A DNA stretch of 64,000 nucleotides from an uncultured Acidobacteriota bacterium (GTDB taxonomy: Bacteria; Acidobacteriota; Thermoanaerobaculia; Multivoradales; SZUA-115), in the NCBI GenBank assembly GCA_937867335.1, contig CALMKX010000229.1, positions 18,696 to 82,695 on the forward strand. The letters are read 5' to 3'. The translations under genes were made by a program, and so were the position numbers. Under the pieces are notes generated by a model. That model made no database searches. It saw only the letters and a program-made list of their open reading frames with translations, and was not told the DNA's origin. Shown here in pieces: positions 36,756 through 43,845 of the stretch (position 1 is its first letter; each line of letters begins with the position of its first letter).

Positions 36756-37841
36756 TCAGCCTAGCGAGATCGGCGGCAGCTCGGCGACTTCGGCGGAGCC
36801 GCCACCCTCGATTTCGAGAATCGTCCCCGGCTCGTTGCCCTTGCGGTGCAGCACGGCGATGCCGACGGCTGGCTCACTGCCTCGGCCCGGTGCTGTGCTC
36901 CCCACGCTTCCCACTTCCTCGCCGCCGCAAAGCAGCCGCGCACCGGCAGGCGGCCCTTCGAGAGAATCGAAGCGCAGCCGACATGCAGCCCGGTTGGCCT
37001 TGCCACGGTAGTGGATGCGGGCAATCACTTCCTGGCCCAGGTAGCAACCCTTGGTGTAGCTCACCGCGAGGGGCTCGAGGCCCGTTTCCTGGGGGAAATG
37101 GTCCGAGCCGTAGTCCTGGCCGAAGGCCGGAATCCCAGCTCGCGCCCGCGCTCGCTCGAGAGCCAACCAACCCACCGGCGCCACTCCCGGCAGACTCCGC
37201 AGGTGCTGCCAGAGCTCGCCGGCCTCGCCCGGGTGGAGCCAGATCGTCCAGCCGGGAGCCCCCAGGAGCTCGGAGCGCACCAGGCGCACTTCGGATCCAG
37301 CGAGCTTGGCCGCGCGGTGAGCCCAGGCTGCTGCCGGCAGCTCTCCCAAGCCGGCGAGTGCCTTTCCGGCCCCGGGGCCGAGAAGAGCGATGGGCAGCCG
37401 ATCAGAGAGGGGCTGGACCGCCACGTCCTCGGTCAGGATGTACTTCGCAAGATGCTGAGCGATCGCAGAACCGAGGCCGGGGGCGAGTTCGAGCCAAAGC
37501 CGATCCGGCAGCACAAGAACCCTCATGGGAGAGAGAACCTTGCCTTGAGGGCCGGTGAAGAAGCCGAAAGCGCCTTGCCCCGGAACCAGGGCCTTCACTT
37601 CGCAGCTCACCAGGCCATGGAGCAGGCGTTGGCAGTCCTTGCCCGAAAGCTCGATGCGGTCCACGTATGAGAGATCGACCAGGCCAGCGGCCTCGGCGAG
37701 GGCGGCGGCCTCGGCTCCGATATCGCCGAAGTCGAGTACGGCTTCGCTGCTCCCCACCGTGCCGAAGCGGGCACCGGCCAGGCTTTCCAGGCTCTTGAGG
37801 CTTCCCGCGCCAGCCGGTACTGCCACTTCGGGCGAACTCAT
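36756..37841 (-). CDS. ygfZ: YgfZ/GcvT-like tetrahydrofolate-dependent Fe-S protein
   Basis: A 361-residue protein of the GcvT-like folate-binding family. The YgfZ signature TKGCYLGQEVIARIHYRG is at about 263-280, including the essential Cys, and DRIELSGKDCQRLLHGLVS is the usual N-terminal stretch. Known YgfZ proteins use tetrahydrofolate to help assemble or repair some Fe-S enzymes. Placement next to an A-type Fe-S carrier fits. It is divergent from the secreted cysteine-rich protein gene, with a 245-base gap holding a likely promoter. Confidence 0.9.
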   Translation of the reverse strand: MSSPEVAVPAGAGSLKSLESLAGARFGTVGSSEAVLDFGDIGAEAAALAEAAGLVDLSYVDRIELSGKDCQRLLHGLVSCEVKALVPGQGAFGFFTGPQGKVLSPMRVLVLPDRLWLELAPGLGSAIAQHLAKYILTEDVAVQPLSDRLPIALLGPGAGKALAGLGELPAAAWAHRAAKLAGSEVRLVRSELLGAPGWTIWLHPGEAGELWQHLRSLPGVAPVGWLALERARARAGIPAFGQDYGSDHFPQETGLEPLAVSYTKGCYLGQEVIARIHYRGKANRAACRLRFDSLEGPPAGARLLCGGEEVGSVGSTAPGRGSEPAVGIAVLHRKGNEPGTILEIEGGGSAEVAELPPISLG

Positions 37842-37941
37842 GTGCGCAGTCTAGCGTGACCCGAGCCTGCGAAGCCTGGTTTCGAACTGCTTCCCGGGCA
37901 CGACGAAGGCCGGTTCGATGGGCCGCGGCGTGGTCGTGCAG

Positions 37942-37970
37942 TTGTCATCGGCTTGTCATTCATGTAGCAT
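37942..37970 (+). promoter_or_regulatory. Candidate sigma-70 promoter
   Basis: TTGTCA (37942-37947) and TAGCAT (37965-37970) are separated by 17 bases, close to the sigma-70 consensus. They sit in a locally AT-rich stretch about 117 bases upstream of the secreted protein start at 38087. An AGGAGG ribosome site follows just before that ATG. Activity is not shown. Confidence 0.4.
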
Positions 37971-38086
37971 GTCGCATAGGCAATTGTTTGTAAGTATTTT
38001 CAGTTTCACCACCCTGGCGGCTGCTGTCGAGCGTGAGCGGAGTGGCTCAGGAATCGCTGGCGGTCACCACTCAACAGGAGGAACGT

Positions 38087-38917
38087 ATGCAAAAGCTCGC
38101 TCTGGTCGCTCTTCTCGGGCTCGTCCTGAGCCTCCCTGCCCTGGCCGCCGATCCGGTCATCTTCAAGGGAATCGACGTCTTCACCACGACCGCTGACGGC
38201 AGCACGCACTACGACTTCAAGACCAGCCCCATCCCGGCCGGCTTCTTCTGCCCGGGCTCGGCCCCCTTCACGGGCCAGGTCGCCTTTCGTGGGCTGCCGC
38301 TCGTAACCGGCGTGCCGGGTCAGCTCGGCGGTGCCGACACCATCGTCGAGCGACTGGACGACGCGGTCTTCGACGCCCAGGGACGGGCGGTCACGCGGGT
38401 CCAGCTGCGGGCCCTCTCGCTGGTGAGCCTCGCTCCCATCAGTACCTCCTGCGGCCGGTTCAACGTCTACGCCTCTCTCGCTGGCACCCAGCGCATCACC
38501 ACCATGAACATCTTCCGCCTGCACGAGAAGAGCGGCGTGTTCTCAGCGCCTCTGGCGGTGGACGCTCGGCTCAGCTTCGTGCCGGTGATCGGCAAGGCGA
38601 GCCGCCCGCTCGAGCTTCAGGGCAGCTTCAACTTGAGCGGTGGTGAGCCGATTCCCTGGGCCAAGCCGGGCAACGCCAGCTCGGCTCCGACCGGCGCCGT
38701 ACTGATCGACACCAACGGCGACGGCAAGGCCGAGACGCGGCTGGCCGGGACCTCGAACTTCGTGGCCGGAGCCCGTTCGGCGTCCGACGACGGCGTTCAG
38801 CTGCCCCCCACGGCTCTCGCTCAGGAATGCCCCTGCGGCTGCTACTACGTCAGCTGCCACGCCGATCCGGTCACCCTCAAGGCCCACTGCGTGACCGTCT
38901 GCGGCTGGGAGCCCTGA
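38087..38917 (+). CDS. Secreted cysteine-rich protein of unknown family, copy A
   Basis: A 276-residue exported protein. The signal peptide is residues 1-21 (LVALLGLVLSLPALAA). ATG 38087 is preceded by AGGAGG; the in-frame upstream start lacks a signal peptide. I do not recognise the family. It has conserved blocks also found in the convergent copy B: PIPAGFFCPGSAPFTG, DTIVERLDDAVFD, RALSLVS, TSCGRF, QRITTM and APLAVDARL. DTNGDGKAET (near 205) resembles a calcium-binding loop. The C-terminal 30 residues hold eight cysteines (PCGCYYVSCH to CVTVCGWEP), probably disulfide-linked outside the cell. No catalytic motif is seen. Confidence 0.8.
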   Translation: MQKLALVALLGLVLSLPALAADPVIFKGIDVFTTTADGSTHYDFKTSPIPAGFFCPGSAPFTGQVAFRGLPLVTGVPGQLGGADTIVERLDDAVFDAQGRAVTRVQLRALSLVSLAPISTSCGRFNVYASLAGTQRITTMNIFRLHEKSGVFSAPLAVDARLSFVPVIGKASRPLELQGSFNLSGGEPIPWAKPGNASSAPTGAVLIDTNGDGKAETRLAGTSNFVAGARSASDDGVQLPPTALAQECPCGCYYVSCHADPVTLKAHCVTVCGWEP

Positions 38918-38933
38918 GCTCCTCCTCGAGAAA

Positions 38934-38967
38934 CTCGGCCGGTGCCGCGAGCTGCGGTCCGGCCGAG
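38934..38967. terminator. Hairpin between convergent paralogues
   Basis: A 9-bp perfect stem (CTCGGCCGG at 38934-38942 and CCGGCCGAG at 38959-38967) encloses a further CCGC/GCGG stem. It lies 17 bases after the copy A stop and before the copy B stop, so it may terminate both transcripts. Confidence 0.5.
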
Positions 38968-39005
38968 CGATCTTCTCCGCCTCTCCTCAGCTCCGAAACA
39001 AAAGC

Positions 39006-39815
39006 CTAGGCGTCGCAGAAGACGTTGCCGCAGATCTGCACGCAGTGCAGCTGCCCCGTGCCGTCATCGTGGCAGCAGTAAGTGGTGTAGCCGCACGCGC
39101 CCACCAGCTCGATCGGCGAGGAGACTCGCCATCCGGCGACGAAGTTGGAAGTTCCGGGCAGGAGGGTTTCGGCCTTGCCGTCGCCGTTGGTGTCGACCAG
39201 GACGGGGCCGGAGGAGAGGCCGCCCTTCTGGGTGCCGAAGGACCACGGGAAGGCGGTGGCGCCCTGGAAGGTGACGGTGGCCAGGAGCTCCTTGGGCTGG
39301 GCGGAGCCGGCGAGGACGGGTCGGAAGACCAGCCGAGCATCGACGGCCAGGGGAGCGGTGAAGACGCCGCCGAGCTCATTCTGGCGGACGATCCTCATGG
39401 TGGTGATGCGCTGCTCGCCGGCGAGGGAGACGCTCACCCGGAAGCGGCCGCAGGAGGTCTCCACGGGAGCCGAGCTCACCAGGGAGAGGGCGCGCATGCG
39501 CACACGGCTCAGGGTGACGCCGTTGGTGTCGAAGCGGGCATCGTCCAGTCGCTCGACGATGGTGTCGATGCCCGGCAGCTGGCCCGGGAGGCCGGTTACG
39601 AGGGGTCGGCCATGGAGGGCGATCTTGCCGGTGAAGGGGGCCGAGCCAGGGCAGAAGAAACCGGCGGGGATGGGGTTGTTGGCGAAGCTGACCACAGTGC
39701 CACTGCCCTTGGGCGTGGTCCAGAGGTCGGTGCCCTTGTAGATCACCGGATCGGCGGCAAGGGCCGGCAGGGCGATCACAAGGCCGAGGAGCGCGAGCGC
39801 GGAGAGAGTTTTCAT
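39006..39815 (-). CDS. Secreted cysteine-rich protein of unknown family, copy B
   Basis: A 269-residue exported paralogue of copy A. The signal peptide (residues 1-20) is nearly the same, and long blocks agree: ADPVIYKG, PIPAGFFCPGSAPFTG, DTIVERLDDARFD, ETSCGRF, GEQRITTM, APLAVDARL and DTNGDGKAET. The C-terminal cysteine cluster differs in spacing (CGYTTYCCHDD, LHCVQICGNVFC), which suggests the two copies may bind different partners or ligands. AGGAGGT precedes the ATG. The gene faces its paralogue across an 88-base gap. Function is unknown; an extracellular role is inferred from the signal peptide. Confidence 0.8.
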   Translation of the reverse strand: MKTLSALALLGLVIALPALAADPVIYKGTDLWTTPKGSGTVVSFANNPIPAGFFCPGSAPFTGKIALHGRPLVTGLPGQLPGIDTIVERLDDARFDTNGVTLSRVRMRALSLVSSAPVETSCGRFRVSVSLAGEQRITTMRIVRQNELGGVFTAPLAVDARLVFRPVLAGSAQPKELLATVTFQGATAFPWSFGTQKGGLSSGPVLVDTNGDGKAETLLPGTSNFVAGWRVSSPIELVGACGYTTYCCHDDGTGQLHCVQICGNVFCDA

Positions 39816-39921
39816 GCTTACCTCCTGAGGGTGTTGGAGCGCAGCTCGGAGCCACCACGGCTCCTGCGGCGGGACTTCGCCTCTGACGAGAATAAGTAAT
39901 CGCCATTAAGTTCAGGCTGAT

Positions 39922-39941
39922 ATCTATGCAAAAGTATAGAT
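39922..39941. promoter_or_regulatory. AT-rich inverted repeat in divergent intergenic region
   Basis: The perfect inverted repeat ATCTAT (39922-39927) and ATAGAT (39936-39941) lies in the locally AT-rich gap between copy B (minus) and the alpha/beta hydrolase gene (plus). Its size suits a dimeric regulator site, and it could control either gene. No regulator gene is adjacent. Confidence 0.35.
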
Positions 39942-39997
39942 CGACCCGGGCTTGATCACAAGATGGTGCGCAGCCAGCCGCCAGCTAGAATCTGGCC

Positions 39998-40846
39998 ATG
40001 AGTCACGAGACTTTCGAGGTCGTTGCCGCTTCGGGTCGCTCGCTGCCGGGTATCGTGGACTTCGCCGAGGAGGCCGGCCCCCGCCCGGTGGTGGTGATCT
40101 GCCACGGGTTCAAGGGCTTCCAGGAATGGGGCTTCTTCCCGCCGCTCGCCGAGCTCTTGGCCGAGCGAGGCTTCACCGTGGTGCGTTTCAACCTCTCCGG
40201 CTCCGGCATGAAGCCCGGGGACGAGCTGGTGACCGACCCTCAGGCTTTCCATGACAACACCTACGGCCGCGAACTCGAGGATCTGCTGGCCATCCTGCAG
40301 GCTCTGCAGGGTGGGGAGATCGCCCGCGGTCGAGTGGATCTTGGCCGCCTCGGCCTTTTCGGCCATAGCCGGGGCGGAGGAGCGTCGATCCTGGCGGCTG
40401 CGAGCGAGGCCTGGCTGGGGCGAGTTCGGGCGCTGGTGACTTGGGCGGCGATCTCGCACATCGACCGAGTGGATGCCGAGCAGCTGGCAATGTGGAAGCG
40501 TACGGGTGCGCTCCCGGTGGCGAACGCTCGCACTGGTCAGCAGCTCTCGTTGGGGCCGGGGCTCCTGGCCGAGATGGAGGCTCCGCCCGCCCATCTCGAC
40601 ATCCTGGGCGCCGCTGGCAGGCTAGAGGCGCCGTGGCTGATCGTTCACGGCGAGGAGGATGAGAGCGTGCCGGCGGTGGAGGGCCGGGCGCTGGCCCAGG
40701 AGGCCCAGAAGGAGGCGCTCTTTCTGCCCGTCGCCGGCGGCAACCACACTTTCGGCTCCCGCCACCCGTTCGCCGGGCCCACCCCCCAGCTGATCGAGGC
40801 GATGAACGCCACGCAGAGCTGGTTCCTGCGCTACTTGCGCGGCTAG
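39998..40846 (+). CDS. Alpha/beta hydrolase (dienelactone hydrolase-like)
   Basis: A 282-residue cytoplasmic alpha/beta hydrolase. The nucleophile elbow is FGHSRGGGAS, the oxyanion region VVICHGFKGFQEWG, an Asp in VHGEEDESVPA and the late His in GGNHTFGSRHPF complete the triad. It lacks a signal peptide. The sequence resembles the serine aminopeptidase/dienelactone hydrolase group of carboxylesterases; the substrate cannot be named. Its stop overlaps the convergent HAD gene by four bases. Confidence 0.87.
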   Translation: MSHETFEVVAASGRSLPGIVDFAEEAGPRPVVVICHGFKGFQEWGFFPPLAELLAERGFTVVRFNLSGSGMKPGDELVTDPQAFHDNTYGRELEDLLAILQALQGGEIARGRVDLGRLGLFGHSRGGGASILAAASEAWLGRVRALVTWAAISHIDRVDAEQLAMWKRTGALPVANARTGQQLSLGPGLLAEMEAPPAHLDILGAAGRLEAPWLIVHGEEDESVPAVEGRALAQEAQKEALFLPVAGGNHTFGSRHPFAGPTPQLIEAMNATQSWFLRYLRG

Positions 40847-41526
40847 GGCGCGCCGAGGCCCAGGAGGTCGAGGGCCGCGGGCAGGTGAGGCACGGTCCAG
40901 TCGGCGCCGGCCTCGCGCAGGCGGGATTCCGGCGTGCGGCCGGTGGCCACGGCCAGGACCGGTACGCCGTGAGCCTGGGCGCAGGCCACGTCGTACACGG
41001 TGTCGCCGATGATCAGCGTCTCGCTCGGCGCGAAAGCCCTGCCGAAGCGCTGCTCGGCCCGGGCCAGGGCGGCGGGCACCAGGTCTGCCCGGGCCACGCC
41101 GTCATCGCCGAAGGCGCCGAAAGGGAAGTAGTCGTCGAGGTCGAGGGCGGCGAGCTTCGCCCGGCCCCCGCGCTCCCAGTTGCCGGTCAGCAAGCCGACC
41201 GCCTGGTCTTCCCGCCGCATGAGCTCGTCCAAGATCTCCCGCACTCCGGGCATCACTCGCATACCCTCCGGCGAGAGCTCGGCTTCCAGCCGCGAAACGT
41301 AGGCATCGCGCATGCGGGGCAGCCGGCGCAGTACTTCGTCGCGAGAGAGACCGGCCGCCGTCATCAAGTCGAGCACGATCTGAGGATCCGTCTTGCCTCC
41401 GAAGTCGTAGCCGGTGAGCGTGCCGGTAGTGCCGAACACCGCTACGAGCGAGCTCGAGAAGATCGGCAGCACCTGCGGCCCGCAGGTGAGCAGGGTGCCG
41501 TCGATGTCGAAGAGCAGCAGGCGCAA
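40843..41526 (-). CDS. HAD-superfamily hydrolase (phosphoglycolate phosphatase-like)
   Basis: A 227-residue HAD hydrolase. Motif I is LLFDIDGTLL with both aspartates, the Thr motif is in VGLLTGNWERG, the lysine region precedes APSETLIIGDTVYDVACA (motif IV). The translation starts with TTG (41524-41526), as no ATG or GTG precedes the motif closely. Cap size is like phosphoglycolate phosphatase. It runs in the same direction as the downstream-lying enoyl-CoA hydratase (27 bases apart), so both may be co-transcribed. Confidence 0.83.
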   Translation of the reverse strand: MRLLLFDIDGTLLTCGPQVLPIFSSSLVAVFGTTGTLTGYDFGGKTDPQIVLDLMTAAGLSRDEVLRRLPRMRDAYVSRLEAELSPEGMRVMPGVREILDELMRREDQAVGLLTGNWERGGRAKLAALDLDDYFPFGAFGDDGVARADLVPAALARAEQRFGRAFAPSETLIIGDTVYDVACAQAHGVPVLAVATGRTPESRLREAGADWTVPHLPAALDLLGLGAP

Positions 41527-41553
41527 GGGATCCTGATCCTCGCTCGGGGCGGC

Positions 41554-42336
41554 TCAGCGCCAGCGCGGCGCTGCTTTGGTCTCGAGAAACGTGGCGATGC
41601 CGTGCTTGCAGTCGGCGGTGCTCCGGGCCTCGGCGTTGGCCTCCACGGCCAGAGCCAGAGCCTCGTCCAATGGGCGGCCGAGAATGGCGAGCAGCAGCCG
41701 CTTGGTGCGGGCGATCGATTCTGAGCTCGCCCGCTCGAGGATCCCAGTCACCAGGGCTTCACCCTGGGATTCGAGCTCCTGTCGCGGCACCACACGGTTC
41801 ACCAGGCCGATCTCGAGCGCCTGGCCGGCGCTCAAGAACTCGGGATTGAGCAGCAGCTCGCGGATGTCGGCTCCCTTGAGCCGCAGAGGCAAGTAGGTGG
41901 CCACCAGCGCCGCCACGAAGCCGATTCGCACCTCGCTGTAGAGAAAACGGGCATCCTCGGCCGCCACCACGAAATCGCAGGCGGTGGCGAGGCCGCAGCC
42001 TCCGGCCACGCAGGATCCCTGAACCAGGGCGACGGTGAGCGCCTCCTGGCGGAGCACCGCTTCGAACAGGTTGCGCAGTCGCTCGGAGTCGGCGTGATTG
42101 TCTTCGGGTCGAGCGTCCATGAGGGAGCGCAAGTGCTCGAGGTCGGCACCGGCGCAGAAGTGCCGGCCGGCGCCGGAGAGCACGATGGCGCGCACACCTT
42201 CACTGCGCCAGGGGTGGCGATAGGCCTCGGTGAGCTCGGCGAGCAGGGGCGGCGAGAGGGCGTTCGCGCGGTGGGGATCGTTCAGGCTCAGGAGCAGCAG
42301 GTCCCCTTGACGCACCACTTCGAGGAGGTTGCTCAT
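41554..42336 (-). CDS. Enoyl-CoA hydratase/isomerase family protein
   Basis: A 260-residue crotonase-family protein. Oxyanion segments are GRHFCAGADLEHL and QGSCVAGGCGLATACDFVVA, and the catalytic-region text is YSEVRIGFVAALVATYL. A conserved Glu is seen in SEVRIGF. ATG 42336 was chosen; the open frame runs much further upstream only because of codon bias. It lies just after a HAD gene and is divergent from the YcaQ-like gene. It resembles methylglutaconyl-CoA hydratase-type members, but the exact substrate is uncertain. Confidence 0.85.
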   Translation of the reverse strand: MSNLLEVVRQGDLLLLSLNDPHRANALSPPLLAELTEAYRHPWRSEGVRAIVLSGAGRHFCAGADLEHLRSLMDARPEDNHADSERLRNLFEAVLRQEALTVALVQGSCVAGGCGLATACDFVVAAEDARFLYSEVRIGFVAALVATYLPLRLKGADIRELLLNPEFLSAGQALEIGLVNRVVPRQELESQGEALVTGILERASSESIARTKRLLLAILGRPLDEALALAVEANAEARSTADCKHGIATFLETKAAPRWR

Positions 42337-42414
42337 GGCCTGGGAGAGTACAGGGGAGGGGGCGGGGCGGGCAATCCTGACGCGCCCTCTCGGCTTGAGG
42401 CAGAATCCCCGCCC

Positions 42415-43611
42415 GTGGAATCGATCTCCCTGCGCGAAGCCCGCCGCCTGGCCCTGGCCCGGGCCGGCTTCGGCACTTCGACGGCGAGCGGCTTGCCGAG
42501 CCGCGCGGCCGGAAAGGGCCGCCGGGCCCGCTCGGCAGCCCTGGCGGTGATCGACCGCTTCGGCTATCTGCAGCTCGACACGGTCTCCGTGGCCGGAGCG
42601 CGGAGCCACGCGATCGTCTTGCTCTCGCGGCTCGAGGGGCTCGACCCCGACCTTCCCGAGGAGCTGCTGCAGCCGGGCGAGCCGCTGTTCGAGTACTGGG
42701 GCCACGAGGCTTGCTGGCTGCCCCTCGAGCTCTATCCCCTCTTCGGCTTCCGGCGCCAGGAGTTCCGGGTCCATCCCTGGTGGGGGGATCTTCTGGGCGA
42801 GCATCCGGGAATCGCCGAGGAGCTGCTGCGCCGCATCGAGCAGGAAGGCCCCTTGCGTTCGCTCGATCTCGAGGGCGAGGGCAGCAAAGGCTGGTGGGAT
42901 CTCAAGCTCACCAAGCGGGTGGCCACGGCGCTGTGGTCGAGCGGCGAGCTCGCCGTACGCGAGCGGCGCAACTTCCAGCGCAGCTTCGACCTCACCGAGC
43001 GGGTGATCCCCGAGGCTCTGCGCCGAGCTCAGATGCCCCAGCAAGAGGCGATCGAGCGCCTGCTGCTGCTGGCGCTCTCCGGCCACGGCTGGGCCCAGAC
43101 TGGCACGCTCACGGCTACCTGGCGTCTCAAGAACCGGCCCGAGGAGATCGCTCGGGCCCTCGCCCATCTCCAGGAGCAAGGAAAGGTGCTGCCCTGCCGG
43201 CTCGATACGGGTGGCGGCAAGACGCTCTCCGGCTGGATCCGCCCGGAGGATCTCGAACTCGCCGAGCGTCTGGCCAGCCAGCGACCCCGCAAGGACTCGG
43301 GCGTGCTGCTCTCGCCCTTCGACCCGCTGCTCTGGGATCGTCGGCGCGTGGAGCAGCTGTTCGGCTTCGCCCAGGTGCTCGAGATCTTCAAGCGCGCCGA
43401 GCACAGGGTGTTCGGCTACTACTGCCTGCCGGTCCTCGCCGGCGAGAGGCTGGTCGCCCGCTACGACCTCAAGGCCGACCGCAAGACCGCCACGCTCAAG
43501 GTGCTGGCGGCCCATTTCGAGCGCGACCCAGCGCCGCCCGCGGACCGCCAGGCCGCCCAATCCGCCCTCGACCGCTACGCCGAAAGCCTCAACCTCGAAC
43601 TCCAGCCCTGA
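42415..43611 (+). CDS. YcaQ-like DNA glycosylase (winged-helix)
   Basis: A 398-residue protein of the winged-helix DNA-binding family that includes E. coli YcaQ and Streptomyces AlkX, which excise cross-linked or alkylated bases. The family's QxD-type active site is seen as LQLDTVSVAGARSHAIVLLSRL. Other landmarks are YWGHEACWLPLELYP, GWWDLKLTKRVATALWSSGEL and LLSPFDPLLWDRRRVEQLFGF. GTG 42415 begins right before the conserved N-terminal text; the in-frame upstream region is antisense to the hydratase gene. It probably acts in DNA repair; the substrate is not determined. Confidence 0.85.
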   Translation: MESISLREARRLALARAGFGTSTASGLPSRAAGKGRRARSAALAVIDRFGYLQLDTVSVAGARSHAIVLLSRLEGLDPDLPEELLQPGEPLFEYWGHEACWLPLELYPLFGFRRQEFRVHPWWGDLLGEHPGIAEELLRRIEQEGPLRSLDLEGEGSKGWWDLKLTKRVATALWSSGELAVRERRNFQRSFDLTERVIPEALRRAQMPQQEAIERLLLLALSGHGWAQTGTLTATWRLKNRPEEIARALAHLQEQGKVLPCRLDTGGGKTLSGWIRPEDLELAERLASQRPRKDSGVLLSPFDPLLWDRRRVEQLFGFAQVLEIFKRAEHRVFGYYCLPVLAGERLVARYDLKADRKTATLKVLAAHFERDPAPPADRQAAQSALDRYAESLNLELQP

Positions 43612-43630
43612 GCTCGAAGCGTTCGGCGAA

Positions 43631-43665
43631 GACAAGTCGTGACTCGACAAGTCGTGACTTGACAA
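43631..43665. repeat. Short tandem repeat, 15-base unit
   Basis: GACAAGTCGTGACTC (43631-43645) is followed directly by GACAAGTCGTGACTT (43646-43660) and GACAA. Each unit contains the inverted AGTC-GT-GACT. The repeat sits just before a possible small ORF and could be regulatory or a slippage product. Confidence 0.7.
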
Positions 43666-43826
43666 TGCAGGCCCCCGCGCTGGAGGCCGAGCTTGCTGCC
43701 AGGGTGCCCCAGTACCCCAATCAGCGCAACGCCACCATCGGGCGGCGTTTCTTCACGCGCCAGAAGCTCTCTCCTCCGGCCGATTCACGGGCCCGATGGC
43801 ACGATCTCGAGGATCTCTATCGTTGA
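43665..43826 (+). CDS. Possible small protein, 53 residues
   Basis: A short open frame between the YcaQ-like gene and the convergent subtilase. It would encode a basic, soluble protein (QYPNQRNATIGRRFFTRQK, then ARWHDLEDLYR). There is no clear Shine-Dalgarno sequence, but the start lies right after the 15-base tandem repeat and the frame uses the whole gap. I do not recognise a family. It may be spurious. Confidence 0.35.
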   Translation: MQAPALEAELAARVPQYPNQRNATIGRRFFTRQKLSPPADSRARWHDLEDLYR

Positions 43827-43845
43827 GCTCGGTTCCGGCAGCGCT

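Noticed and set aside
41554..43665. One 703-residue hydratase fusion
   Set aside because: The N-terminal part is antisense to the YcaQ-like gene; the hydratase itself starts at 42336.
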